From Serratia symbiotica (GTDB taxonomy: Bacteria; Pseudomonadota; Gammaproteobacteria; Enterobacterales; Enterobacteriaceae), in NCBI RefSeq assembly GCF_000821185.2, contig NZ_CP050855.1, positions 3,224,001 to 3,288,000 on the forward strand: a DNA stretch of 64,000 nt. Reading direction: 5' to 3'. The translations under genes were made by a program, and so were the position numbers. The notes below the pieces were generated by a model. It was given only the letters and a program-made list of their open reading frames with translations, was not told where the DNA came from and searched no databases. Every line of letters starts with the position of its first letter. Position 1 is the stretch's first letter. Below are positions 1 through 9,149 of this stretch, piece by piece.

Positions 1-2
1 CA

Positions 3-179
3 TTGATCGTGGTGTTGCTGTCACTGGTGATGGATGTAGTGGTGTTATGGGCAGAATTTTTAGTGATCAACCTCTCTTTCCGCCCAGAGGTGTTCTGGAA
101 CAGTGTGGTAAACGGCATTCTGTGGCCATGGTTATTCCTACTGATGCGCAAAATTCGCCGTCAGTTCGCGGTACAGTAA
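3..179 (+). CDS. mreD: Rod shape-determining protein MreD, C-terminal part
   Basis: This is the last 58 codons of a gene that begins before the window. The reading frame is hydrophobic and ends in a basic tail with the residues [10 protein letters not shown], which matches the C-terminus of enterobacterial MreD. MreD is an inner-membrane subunit of the MreBCD elongasome, which organises lateral wall synthesis and cell shape. The next gene is maf/yhdE, as in the standard mreBCD-maf-rng order, which supports the call. Only the final membrane segment and the tail are visible, so nothing can be said about the rest of the protein. Confidence 0.9.
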   Translation: MIVVLLSLVMDVVVLWAEFLVINLSFRPEVFWNSVVNGILWPWLFLLMRKIRRQFAVQ

Positions 180-189
180 GGGTATATCA

Positions 190-774
190 ATGATTGCGCT
201 TTATTTGGCTTCCGGCTCTCCACGCCGACACGAATTACTGACGCTGCTGGGTGTGCCGTTTGACATTTTGCTGACGCATACTACAGAGCAGCGTCAGGAA
301 GGTGAAGCCGCCGCCGCCTACGTGTGTCGCCTGGCGCAGGATAAGGCCAAAGCGGGCGTGATGCTGGCACCGCAGGATCTTCCGGTGCTGGGGGCGGATA
401 CCCTAGTGGTGCTCAACGGGTGGGTACTAGAGAAACCGCAGGATGAAACGCATGCCGCGAAAATGCTGGCGGCGCTGTCGGGTAAACAGCATCAGGTAAT
501 GACGGCGGTGGCTATCGCCGATCGCCATAAAGTGCTGTGCCAACGGGTGGTGACCGACGTAACATTCCGCAATCTGTCGCCGCGAGACATACGCGACTAT
601 ATTGCAACAGGTGAGCCTATGGATAAAGCGGGAGCCTACGGAATTCAAGGAAAAGGCGGTTGTTTCGTCAGAACGATAACCGGGAGTTATCACGCTGTGA
701 TGGGTCTGCCGCTGGTTGAAACCCATGAGCTACTCAGTAATTTTGTCGCATTAGGTGATGTGAGAGCCAATTGA
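190..774 (+). CDS. yhdE: Maf-like nucleoside triphosphate pyrophosphatase (dTTP/UTP type, YhdE)
   Basis: A protein of 194 residues, the normal length for this family. The N-terminal nucleotide-binding loop SGSPRR is at residues 8-13, the conserved GAD with the catalytic Asp is at about residue 70, and a KP pair follows at 82-83. Family members hydrolyse dTTP, UTP and modified pyrimidine nucleotides to the monophosphate. Overproduction interferes with septum formation, hence the old Maf name. The start is preceded by an AAGGG ribosome-binding site. The gene lies 10 bases after mreD and 35 bases before rng, consistent with one mre-maf-rng transcript. Its position beside mreD favours YhdE over the paralogue YceF. 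Confidence 0.93.
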   Translation: MIALYLASGSPRRHELLTLLGVPFDILLTHTTEQRQEGEAAAAYVCRLAQDKAKAGVMLAPQDLPVLGADTLVVLNGWVLEKPQDETHAAKMLAALSGKQHQVMTAVAIADRHKVLCQRVVTDVTFRNLSPRDIRDYIATGEPMDKAGAYGIQGKGGCFVRTITGSYHAVMGLPLVETHELLSNFVALGDVRAN

Positions 775-809
775 TGGACGCGACTATCAATCGGCTCTGA
801 GGAAAAGGC

Positions 810-2279
810 ATGACAACTGAGCTACTGGTTAATATCACACCGTCTGAAACACGGGTTGCCTATATCGATGACGGCATTCTGCAAGAGATCCATATTGAGC
901 GCGGATCCAAACGCGGCATCGTCGGCAATATTTACAAAGGTCGCGTTAGCCGTGTCTTACCGGGGATGCAAGCGGCGTTCGTCGATATCGGTCTGGATAA
1001 GGCTGCCTTCCTGCACGCTTCCGATATCATGCCGCATACTGAATGCGTCGCCGGCGATGAGCAAAAGAATTTCCATGTGCGCGATATTGCTGAACTGGTG
1101 CGCCAGGGGCAGGATCTGGTGGTGCAGGTGGTGAAAGATCCGCTCGGCACTAAGGGCGCGCGCCTGACCACCGACATCACTCTGCCTTCGCGTTACCTGG
1201 TGTTTATGCCGGGGGCAGCACACGTTGGGGTATCGCAGCGCATTGACAGCGAAGCCGAGCGTGAACGCTTGAAGAACGCCGTTGCTGCTTACTGCGACGA
1301 ACTGGGTGGGTTTATTATTCGTACCGCAGCAGAGGGTATCGGCGAAGAAGAGCTAGCGCAGGATGCCGACTTCCTTAAGCGCCTGTGGGCCAAAGTGCTG
1401 GAGCGTAAAAAACGCCACCGAACCAAGTACAAGTTGTATGGCGAGCTGGCGCTGGCGCAGCGTATTTTGCGCGATTTTGCTGGCGCAGCGCTAGAACGTA
1501 TCCGCGTTGATTCACGGCTGACGTACGATCTGCTAGTGGAATTTACCGATGAATACATCCCGGATATCACCAGTAAGCTGGAGCTGTACACTGGCAACCC
1601 GCCGATCTTTGACCTGTACGACGTGGAAAACGAGATCCAGCGGGCGCTTGAGCGCAAGGTAGCGCTAAAATCGGGTGGCTACCTAATCATCGATCAAACC
1701 GAAGCGATGACCACCGTCGACATCAACACTGGCGCTTTCGTCGGTCACCGCAATCTCGACGAGACCATATTCAACACCAATATCGAGGCCACTCAAGCCA
1801 TCGCCCGTCAACTACGCTTGCGCAATTTAGGCGGCATTATCATCATTGATTTTATCGATATGCATAATGAAGAACATCGCCGCCGGGTGCTGCATTCGCT
1901 GGAGCAGGCGTTGAATAAAGATCGGGTAAAAACCACGGTCAACGGTTTCTCTCAGCTAGGCTTAGTTGAAATGACGCGCAAACGGACGCGTGAAAGCATT
2001 GAACATGTGTTATGCCACAGTTGCTCTGCCTGTAACGGGCGCGGCACAGTGAAAACGGTGGAAACCGTATGTTACGAGATCCTGCGTGAGATTGTACGTG
2101 TACATCACGCTTACGATTCTGATCGTTTCCTGGTATATGCCTCGGCGGCGGTCGGCGAAGCGCTGAAGAGTGAAGAGTCTCACGCGATGGCCGAAGTGGA
2201 GATTTTTGTCGGTAAGCAGGTGAAGGTGCAGATCGAACCGCTTTACAGCCAAGAGCAGTTCGACGTTGTCATGATGTAA
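810..2279 (+). CDS. rng: Ribonuclease G
   Basis: A protein of 489 residues, the same length as E. coli RNase G. An S1-like RNA-binding domain lies at about residues 35-125. The catalytic DNase I-like region has the metal-binding aspartates D304 (in TTVDINTG) and D347 (in IIIIDFID). The zinc-link CxxC that pairs subunits is at C405/C408. The enzyme is a 5'-end-sensing endonuclease that matures the 16S rRNA 5' end and cleaves some mRNAs. It lacks the long degradosome scaffold that distinguishes RNase E. A purine-rich GAGGAAAAGG site precedes the ATG. The gene is followed by yhdP, the usual arrangement. Confidence 0.97.
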   Translation: MTTELLVNITPSETRVAYIDDGILQEIHIERGSKRGIVGNIYKGRVSRVLPGMQAAFVDIGLDKAAFLHASDIMPHTECVAGDEQKNFHVRDIAELVRQGQDLVVQVVKDPLGTKGARLTTDITLPSRYLVFMPGAAHVGVSQRIDSEAERERLKNAVAAYCDELGGFIIRTAAEGIGEEELAQDADFLKRLWAKVLERKKRHRTKYKLYGELALAQRILRDFAGAALERIRVDSRLTYDLLVEFTDEYIPDITSKLELYTGNPPIFDLYDVENEIQRALERKVALKSGGYLIIDQTEAMTTVDINTGAFVGHRNLDETIFNTNIEATQAIARQLRLRNLGGIIIIDFIDMHNEEHRRRVLHSLEQALNKDRVKTTVNGFSQLGLVEMTRKRTRESIEHVLCHSCSACNGRGTVKTVETVCYEILREIVRVHHAYDSDRFLVYASAAVGEALKSEESHAMAEVEIFVGKQVKVQIEPLYSQEQFDVVMM

Positions 2280-2354
2280 CCCGTCCGGCCAGGCGCTGAG
2301 CCTGTTAATACATAGATATTTCCGTTGCCAGGCAACGGAAGCAAGGAGAACTGC

Positions 2355-5300
2355 GTGAGGCGACTGCCTGGGATTTTGTTAGCAACAGGCACCACGGTGA
2401 TTGTTATTGTGGCGTTGCTGATCAGCGGGCTGCGCTTGGTGCTGCCCGAACTGAACCACTATCGCCCGCAGTTGCTGGCGAAAGTAGCCAGTCTCTCCGG
2501 CGTACCCGTGCAGGTTGATTTTATGCAAGGTAGTTGGCAAGCCTACGGCCCACGGCTGGAAATGCGCAACATAGGTGCCACTCTGCCCAAAGGCAACCTG
2601 CGTATTGAACGCCTTACACTAGCGCTGGACGTGTGGCAATCGCTGTTGCACTGGCGTTGGCAGTTTCGCGACCTCACATTCCACCAATTCCAGCTTGATC
2701 TGAACGTCACACTGGGCGGTGACGACCATCAAGCTAACCCTATTGAACCGGGGGAAATCAGCGATCTGGTGCTGCGCCAGCTCGATCATTTTGACCTGCG
2801 CGACAGCCGCATCTCTTTCCTAACGCCCGCTGGCGCACGCGCCGAATTAGACATTCCGCAGCTCACCTGGCTCAACAGCCGCAACCGCCATCGCGCTGAA
2901 GGGCAGATTAGCCTATCGACGCTGAACGGTCAGCATGGCGTGGTACAATTGCGCATGGATCTACGTGATAACCAAGGATTATTGAATACCGGTACAATTT
3001 ATCTTCAAGCCGACAATATCGACATCAAGCCCTGGTTTACCCGCTGGCTGCATGCCAACACCGGACTGGAAAATGCAGATTTTAGCCTGGCGGCTTGGTT
3101 GCAGATCCAGAATGGCGAAATCGCTGGCGGCAATGCGCTACTGAAGCAAGGAACGGCTAACTGGGGTACAGGCACCAAACAACACCAGTTGGACGTGGAT
3201 AATTTGGTGCTGTCGATGCGCCGTCAGAGTACGGGGTGGCAGATCGATGTGCCTCAGTGGCGGCTGAGCACCGATGGGCAGGCTTGGCCGCAGGGTGCGC
3301 TTTACGCACTGTGGCTACCGGAAAGCACCGCGTCGAGCCAGAACGCAGAATTGCGTATACGTGCGACGGACATTCAGCTAGAGCGCCTGTCGGCATTGTT
3401 GCCGACCTTCTCGTTCCTTAGCCCGGAGTTGCTGGAGCGCTGGAATGATGTACAGCCGCAGGGCAAGCTTACGGCGCTGGCGCTGGACATCCCAGTGAAA
3501 CAGCCGGAACAGACCCGCTTTCAGGCTCTTTGGCAGGATGTCAGTTGGCAGCCTTGGAAACTATTGCCCGGCATCGATCACTTCTCCGGTGTGTTGAGCG
3601 GCGGGGTGGCAGAGGGGCACCTGACGCTAAGTCTTAACGACAGCACGTTGCCCTACGGCGACATGTTCCGCGCCCCGTTGGAAATTAGCAGCGCACATGG
3701 TGCGCTGACCTGGCGTTACCACGATCAAGGCTGGGAATTGGCGAGCGAGGGGCTAGAGGTCAAAGCCAAATCACTGTGGGTCAACGGCGATTTTCGCTAC
3801 CAGCAGCCAGCCAAGGGCACCCCTTGGCTAAGTATCCTAGCGGGCATCCGCCTGTATAACGGCGCGGACGCTTGGCGTTACTTCCCGGAACCGCTGATGG
3901 GCAAACCACTGGTGGATTACCTCAGTAGAGCCATTCAGGGCGGGCAAGTAGATAACGCCACACTGATCTACGCAGGCGATCCACAGCACTTCCCGTATCA
4001 CAAAAACGAAGGCCTGTTTGAGGTGTTGGTTCCTTTGCGTCATTCGACCTTCCAGTTCCAGCCGGGCTGGCCGGTGCTGACCGATCTGGCGATCGACCTC
4101 GATTTCATCAACGACGGGCTGTGGATGCAAGCGGCGCACACCAAGCTGGGTAAGGTTGACGGCAAAAATGTCAGTGCGGTGATCCCAGACTACCTTAAGG
4201 AACGGTTGCTGATTGACGCCGAGCTGGTGGGAGCTGGTACTGACGTTCACGACTATTTCAAACAGACCCCGCTGCAAGATTCGCTTGGCGCAGCGCTAGA
4301 TGAATTGCAACTTGGCGGCAATGTCAGCGGGCGTTTACATCTTGATATCCCGCTGGATGGCGAACAGGTGAGAGCCACGGGGGAAGTGGCTTTACACAAC
4401 AACTCGCTGCGGGTGAAGCCGCTGGGAAGCGAACTGCATCAACTGAGCGGCAAATTTCGCTTTGACAATGGCAACCTACAAAGCGACACCCTGTCGGCCA
4501 ACTGGTTTGGGCAGCCGATGGTCGTGGACTTCAATACTCAAGAAGGCGAACGCGATTACAAAGTTGACGTTAGTTTGAAGGCCGACTGGCAGCCAGCCAA
4601 GTTTCTCGGCCTGCCGCAGGACCTGGCCGACAAGCTTGGCGGCAGCGCGTCTTGGCAGAGTCGGATTGCTATTGTGCTACCGCATCAGGGTAGGGTCAGT
4701 TATGACATCGGCGTAGATGCGGATCTCACAAAAGTAAGCAGTCACTTACCTTCTCCGTTAGGCAAACCAGCGGGTGAAGCACTGCCATTGAGGGTGAAGG
4801 TCAGCGGTGGGTTGAACGGCTTTACGCTGACTGGCAGCACGGGTAAACAGAGTCATTTCAATAGTGAATGGCTTTTTGCCAAAAAGCAGGTGACGCTGGC
4901 ACGCGCCGCATGGCAAAACGCCGGTAGCGGCGCACCGCCGCTACCGACCAGCAAGTCGCTGACCCTCAGCCTACCGCCACTAGACGGCGGGCAATGGCTG
5001 GCGTTATTAGCGCCAGTGCTGAAACAGGGTGGCGGCTTGGGCGGCTTCAGTTTCCCAAACACTGTGGTGCTTAAAACGCCACAGTTGCTGCTGGGCGGCC
5101 AGGTTTGGCACAAGCTAACACTATCGGCCGAGCAGCAGCACGGTAGAGTGCAGGTGAGCGCCAAGGGCAACGAAGTGGACGGCAGCCTACAGATGGTGGA
5201 TCGCGGGCCGTGGCGTGCCAATATCACCTATCTCTATTACAACCCACAGTTTGCGAACGGCAAAAGCCCGCTGGCGGCGGTTGACCCTAAGGCTGAGAGG

Positions 5301-6143
5301 ATCTCCTTGCGCAACTGGCCTGCGCTGATGCTGCGCTGCAAGTCATGCTGGTTGCTGGGGCAAAACCTCGGCAAGGTTGAGGCCGATCTGACTCATCAGG
5401 GAGATAGCCTGATGCTGGAGCACGGGCTGATCGACACTGGCAAGGGGCGTATGACCGCCAGCGGCCAGTGGAAGCAAGGTATACAGGGAGCGCGCAGCTC
5501 ACTGAAAGGCAAGCTACTGGGCAGCAAGTTCGACGAAACCACCGCCTTCCTTGGCATTACCACGCCGCTGAAATGCGGGCCATATAATGTGGATTTTGAT
5601 CTGTACTGGCATGGGCAGCCCTGGCAGCCACAGGTGGATACCCTCAGCGGTACATTGCAGGTCAAGATAGGCAAGGGCGAGATTGACAGCATCGGCGGTG
5701 GTCGCGCTGGGCAACTGCTGCGCCTGGTGAGTTTTGACGCGTTGTTGCGCAAGTTGCAGTTCGATTTCAGCGACACCTTCGGCAAAGGTTTTTACTTTGA
5801 TTCCATCCGCAGTACCGCATCGCTGAAAGATGGCATAATGCATACCGATGACTTATTGGTTGACGGATTGGCGGCGGATATCGCCATGAGCGGTCAGATT
5901 GACCTGTCGCGCAACCGGATCGATATGGAAGCGGTGGTGGCACCGGCGATTTCAGCCACCGTTGGCGTAGCAACGGCGTTTGTCGTCAACCCCATCGTCG
6001 GTGCAGCGGTGTTTGCTGCTTCGCAGGTGTTGGGGCCATTATGGAGCAAGATTTCCTTGATTCGTTACCACATTAGCGGCGATCTGGAACAGCCGAAAAT
6101 CAACGAAGTATTGCGTAAGCCAAAGAAGGATAAAGCGCCATGA
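2355..6143 (+). CDS. yhdP: AsmA-like inter-membrane lipid transport protein YhdP
   Basis: A giant envelope protein of about 1262 residues. I chose the GTG at 2355 over the upstream in-frame TTG at 2325 because it has a good AAGGAGAA site and gives the N-terminus MRRLPGILL, which matches E. coli YhdP. One N-terminal membrane anchor (about residues 10-32) is followed by a very long, beta-rich AsmA/DUF3971-type periplasmic domain. YhdP works with TamB and YdbH in moving phospholipids across the periplasm to the outer membrane; this is known for E. coli. The frame is uninterrupted, so the gene is intact despite its size, which argues that it is under selection in this genome. Confidence 0.95.
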   Translation: MRRLPGILLATGTTVIVIVALLISGLRLVLPELNHYRPQLLAKVASLSGVPVQVDFMQGSWQAYGPRLEMRNIGATLPKGNLRIERLTLALDVWQSLLHWRWQFRDLTFHQFQLDLNVTLGGDDHQANPIEPGEISDLVLRQLDHFDLRDSRISFLTPAGARAELDIPQLTWLNSRNRHRAEGQISLSTLNGQHGVVQLRMDLRDNQGLLNTGTIYLQADNIDIKPWFTRWLHANTGLENADFSLAAWLQIQNGEIAGGNALLKQGTANWGTGTKQHQLDVDNLVLSMRRQSTGWQIDVPQWRLSTDGQAWPQGALYALWLPESTASSQNAELRIRATDIQLERLSALLPTFSFLSPELLERWNDVQPQGKLTALALDIPVKQPEQTRFQALWQDVSWQPWKLLPGIDHFSGVLSGGVAEGHLTLSLNDSTLPYGDMFRAPLEISSAHGALTWRYHDQGWELASEGLEVKAKSLWVNGDFRYQQPAKGTPWLSILAGIRLYNGADAWRYFPEPLMGKPLVDYLSRAIQGGQVDNATLIYAGDPQHFPYHKNEGLFEVLVPLRHSTFQFQPGWPVLTDLAIDLDFINDGLWMQAAHTKLGKVDGKNVSAVIPDYLKERLLIDAELVGAGTDVHDYFKQTPLQDSLGAALDELQLGGNVSGRLHLDIPLDGEQVRATGEVALHNNSLRVKPLGSELHQLSGKFRFDNGNLQSDTLSANWFGQPMVVDFNTQEGERDYKVDVSLKADWQPAKFLGLPQDLADKLGGSASWQSRIAIVLPHQGRVSYDIGVDADLTKVSSHLPSPLGKPAGEALPLRVKVSGGLNGFTLTGSTGKQSHFNSEWLFAKKQVTLARAAWQNAGSGAPPLPTSKSLTLSLPPLDGGQWLALLAPVLKQGGGLGGFSFPNTVVLKTPQLLLGGQVWHKLTLSAEQQHGRVQVSAKGNEVDGSLQMVDRGPWRANITYLYYNPQFANGKSPLAAVDPKAERISLRNWPALMLRCKSCWLLGQNLGKVEADLTHQGDSLMLEHGLIDTGKGRMTASGQWKQGIQGARSSLKGKLLGSKFDETTAFLGITTPLKCGPYNVDFDLYWHGQPWQPQVDTLSGTLQVKIGKGEIDSIGGGRAGQLLRLVSFDALLRKLQFDFSDTFGKGFYFDSIRSTASLKDGIMHTDDLLVDGLAADIAMSGQIDLSRNRIDMEAVVAPAISATVGVATAFVVNPIVGAAVFAASQVLGPLWSKISLIRYHISGDLEQPKINEVLRKPKKDKAP

Positions 6144-6220
6144 GGAATACTAACTGGAAAACACTGACCCACTGGCTTGCACCCCCTGCGCGAGCAGAGG
6201 CCGCTGACAGCACCGTTTGA
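6140..6220 (+). pseudogene. Possible remnant of the nitrilase-family gene that sits between yhdP and tldD in relatives
   Basis: A 26-codon open frame starts with an ATG that overlaps the yhdP stop codon (ATGA) and ends in TGA before tldD. In Serratia and Yersinia I recall a carbon-nitrogen hydrolase (nitrilase-like) gene at this place, translationally coupled to yhdP. Here only a start-like MRNTN peptide remains, with no catalytic Glu-Lys-Cys motifs. The overlap and position suggest a gene deleted down to its first codons. The peptide itself is too short to prove the identity. Confidence 0.3.
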
Positions 6221-6252
6221 GGCAATATCTTCCTTTCAAGAGTGAAAAAATT

Positions 6253-7698
6253 ATGAGTCTGACATTTGTCAGTGAGCAGTTACTTGCGGCGAATAAGCTG
6301 AGCCATCAAGACCTATACCAGGTACTGGGCCAACTGGCAGAACGCCGCCTCGATTACGCTGACCTTTATTTTCAGTCCAGCTATCACGAAGCTTGGATGA
6401 TTGAAGACGGCATCATCAAGGATGGGTCTTACAATATCGATCAGGGTGTCGGGATTCGCGCCGTTAGCGGCGAGAAAACCGGTTTTGCCTATGCTGACCA
6501 GATCACCCTAAATGCGTTGCAGCAAAGCGCCCAGGCAGCGCGCAGCATCGTGCGCGACAGCGGCAATGGCAGGGCACACACCCTGGGTGAAATCAGCCAT
6601 CAGGCGCGGTATCCGTTGCTCGATCCGTTGCAGAGCCTGTCGCGCGAAGAGAAAATTGCCCTGTTGCACCGCGTTGACAAAGTAGCGCGTAACACCGACC
6701 CACGCGTGCAAGAAGTGAGCGCCAACATAACCGGCATCTACGAGCAGATGCTGGTAGCGGCTACCGACGGCACCTTGGCGGCGGATGTGCGCCCACTGGT
6801 GCGCCTTTCCGTCAATGTGCTGGTGGAACAAGACGGCAAGCGTGAACGCGGTTCCAGCGGTGGCGGTGGCCGTTTCGGTTATGACTACTTCTTAGAAAAC
6901 ATTGACGGCGAAACGCGCGCCGACACCTACGCCAAAGAGGCGGTGCGCATGGCGCTGGTGAACCTTATCGCTGTGGCAGCCCCTGCAGGCAATATGCCGG
7001 TGGTACTGGGAGCTGGCTGGCCGGGAGTACTGTTGCACGAAGCGGTAGGCCATGGCCTGGAAGGCGATTTCAACCGGCGCGGCACCTCAGTATTCAGTGG
7101 CCAGATGGGCCAACGGGTGGCTTCCGAATTGTGCACTGTGGTGGATGATGGCACCCTACAGGGGTACCGTGGTTCGTTGGCCATTGATGATGAAGGTGTG
7201 CCGGGTCAGTACAACGTGTTGATCGAGAACGGCATTCTGAAAGGCTACATGCAAGATAAACTCAATGCGCGCTTGATGGGCATGGCACCAACTGGCAATG
7301 GACGCCGTGAGTCCTACGCACATCTGCCGATGCCGCGTATGACCAATACCTACATGCTGGCGGGCAAGTCAATACCTGAAGAGATCATCGCCAGCGTTGA
7401 GTACGGCCTGTATGCGCCGAACTTTGGCGGTGGTCAAGTGGATATCACCTCCGGCAAATTTGTATTCTCCACCACCGAAGCTTACCTGATCGAGAAAGGC
7501 CGCATCACCAAACCAGTGAAGGGTGCCACGCTGATCGGCTCCGGTATTGAGGCGATGCAACAGATTTCAATGGTTGGCAATGATCTGGCGTTGGATAAAG
7601 GTGTCGGCGTCTGCGGCAAAGAAGGGCAAAGTGTGCCGGTGGGTATCGGCCAACCTACCTTGAAGCTGGACAGCCTGACGGTCGGCGGCACAGCGTAG
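6253..7698 (+). CDS. tldD: Metalloprotease TldD
   Basis: A protein of 481 residues with the start set at 6253 (MSLTF), which aligns with E. coli TldD; an in-frame start at 6217 would only add an unconserved leader. The zinc signature [11 protein letters not shown] is visible at about residue 260, followed by the conserved region with [14 protein letters not shown]. TldD pairs with TldE (PmbA) to form a protease that matures microcin B17, degrades the CcdA antitoxin and trims unfolded peptides. TldE is not in this window. The frame is full length and strongly conserved. Confidence 0.97.
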   Translation: MSLTFVSEQLLAANKLSHQDLYQVLGQLAERRLDYADLYFQSSYHEAWMIEDGIIKDGSYNIDQGVGIRAVSGEKTGFAYADQITLNALQQSAQAARSIVRDSGNGRAHTLGEISHQARYPLLDPLQSLSREEKIALLHRVDKVARNTDPRVQEVSANITGIYEQMLVAATDGTLAADVRPLVRLSVNVLVEQDGKRERGSSGGGGRFGYDYFLENIDGETRADTYAKEAVRMALVNLIAVAAPAGNMPVVLGAGWPGVLLHEAVGHGLEGDFNRRGTSVFSGQMGQRVASELCTVVDDGTLQGYRGSLAIDDEGVPGQYNVLIENGILKGYMQDKLNARLMGMAPTGNGRRESYAHLPMPRMTNTYMLAGKSIPEEIIASVEYGLYAPNFGGGQVDITSGKFVFSTTEAYLIEKGRITKPVKGATLIGSGIEAMQQISMVGNDLALDKGVGVCGKEGQSVPVGIGQPTLKLDSLTVGGTA

Positions 7699-7705
7699 CT
7701 TCTCC

Positions 7706-7728
7706 AGGGGCCAAAGCCATTGGCCCCT
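7706..7728 (+). terminator. Hairpin after tldD
   Basis: A perfect 8-bp stem (AGGGGCCA / TGGCCCCT) with a 7-base loop lies 8 bases after the tldD stop. The T-tract is weak (TAAATGCCCTGTTTTG), so termination may be partial. Confidence 0.55.
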
Positions 7729-8026
7729 AAATGCCCTGTTTTGCTGCATAACTCGCCATTGCAAACATTCAGATTATGAATGTTTGCTGTCAGTTTAGTT
7801 GGGCGTTATCCTCAAAAATGCGCAAAAAAAGCGTAGATAGAGTGGGGGGATAGGGTCACCACGATTACAGCTTGCAGCCGAAGGCGATATCAGTAACCCC
7901 CTCAGCCTGGATAACGAAAGAGGTGGCAGAAACGACATATTAAGATTTCCACGTGTAACCGCCATTTCATTACTTACAAAATCACCTGAGGTATTGGAAG
8001 TGTAGATAAATGATAAGCAGGTGGCA
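7729..8026. other. Gene-free junction between the mre-tldD block and the fpr block
   Basis: About 300 bases without a convincing gene. An open frame on the minus strand runs through it, but its composition and lack of recognisable motifs make it unlikely to be real. In E. coli the genes to the left (mre-rng-yhdP-tldD) and to the right (fpr, glpKF, zapB) are far apart on the chromosome. The stretch therefore probably contains a rearrangement breakpoint and decayed sequence. Confidence 0.5.
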
Positions 8027-8773
8027 TCACCAGTAGTGTTCGCTGGTGATATGCCCCGGCTTGCGGCGCAGGTGTTTGCGCATCTGGCGTTGCTCTTGCA
8101 GGATTTTCTGGGTATCGCGCACCATCTGTGGGTTGCCACACAGCATCACATGGCTGGTGTCGGCGTCGATAGTTAATCCTACTACAGCTTCCAGACAGCC
8201 ATCCTCGATCAGTGCGGGTATGCGCCCGGTCAGGGCATTAGCTGTTGCTTCGCGGCTGACAATAGTCTGAATGCGCATCTTGCCGTTGTAGTGCTGCTGC
8301 AATTGCTGCATCAGCGGCAGGTAGCTCAGATCGTGTGCAAAACGAGCGGCATGCACCAGCACCACTTGTTTGATTCGCTCCAGCCCGGTGCCTTCCTGTA
8401 AAATTGACAGGTAAGGGCCGATGGCAGTGCCGGTCGCCAACATCCACAGCGTTTCACACTCAGGGACTTCATCTAGCACGAAGAACCCGGCTGCTTCCTT
8501 GGTGAGCATCACCTCCGAGCCAGGGCGCAATTGAGCGAGCCTTGGACTCAACTTGCCCTCCGGTACGGTAACCAGGTAAAACTCCAAGTTTGGGCTGCTG
8601 GGAGCGTTGACGTAGGAATAGGCACGTTGCACACTTATGCCATCGATTTCCAGTGCCAGTTTGGTAAATTGTCCTGCGATAAAAGGAGCGATCGGCGCGT
8701 TAATGGTGATGCTAAACAGCCCGCTAGTCCATTGTTCTACCTTTACAACCTTGCCGTTAACCCATTCAGCCAT
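8027..8773 (-). CDS. fpr: Ferredoxin/flavodoxin-NADP+ reductase
   Basis: A protein of 248 residues, as in E. coli, with the start at 8773 (MAEWVNG). The FAD-binding motif RAYSYVN is at about residues 50-56. The NADP-binding motif ATGTAIGPYLSIL follows at about 113-125. The protein ends in the characteristic aromatic tail EHYW, which stacks on the FAD. It passes electrons between NADPH and flavodoxin or ferredoxin, for example to support radical-SAM enzymes and methionine synthase reactivation, and belongs to the SoxRS regulon in E. coli. It diverges from emrD across a 376-base gap. Confidence 0.96.
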   Translation of the reverse strand: MAEWVNGKVVKVEQWTSGLFSITINAPIAPFIAGQFTKLALEIDGISVQRAYSYVNAPSSPNLEFYLVTVPEGKLSPRLAQLRPGSEVMLTKEAAGFFVLDEVPECETLWMLATGTAIGPYLSILQEGTGLERIKQVVLVHAARFAHDLSYLPLMQQLQQHYNGKMRIQTIVSREATANALTGRIPALIEDGCLEAVVGLTIDADTSHVMLCGNPQMVRDTQKILQEQRQMRKHLRRKPGHITSEHYW

Positions 8774-8875
8774 AATCAACGACTCCCGTGGTCGAATAAA
8801 ATCAGCGTTGGTGTTTTCATAAATCTCATTCCTATAATGTTATTTTAATTTGCTGGAAGTAATTATCGATTAAAT

Positions 8876-8918
8876 GTTAGGTTATGCCCGCCAGCGGCGC
8901 TGATGGGCATAACCTAAC
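8876..8918. repeat. Long perfect hairpin between fpr and emrD
   Basis: Two 14-base arms, GTTAGGTTATGCCC and its exact complement, enclose a 15-base centre that can itself pair partly (CAGCG/CGCTG). No T-run follows on either strand, so this is not a standard terminator. It lies between two divergent genes and may be a short palindromic repeat or a regulatory structure. Confidence 0.7.
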
Positions 8919-9149
8919 AACGCCACGGTTCATTCGGCTTTTTTACTCTCTAAGCGTTAGATGTACCAATTAATTTACGGATCTGGTTGCGTTTGCTGCC
9001 AGTGTAACTTAGATCAATCTTTTCCTGAAACTCGCTAAAAAAATTAGATTTGTTAGCTTATGCCGCCTAGAGAGGGCTGCTCGCCATTTTGGCTGCTGCA
9101 ACGGGCTATGGACCCGTTAATACCTGGGCAAAGATGAAGAAAAAGATTA
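8919..9149. other. fpr-emrD intergenic region
   Basis: This non-coding region carries the promoters of the two divergent genes. I could not assign specific boxes with confidence. A purine-rich GAAGAAAAAG site lies just before the emrD start. Confidence 0.4.

Noticed and set aside
7795..8139. 114-codon minus-strand frame overlapping the end of fpr
   Set aside because: Much of it overlaps fpr in another frame and the remainder has no recognisable motif; treated as non-coding junction DNA.
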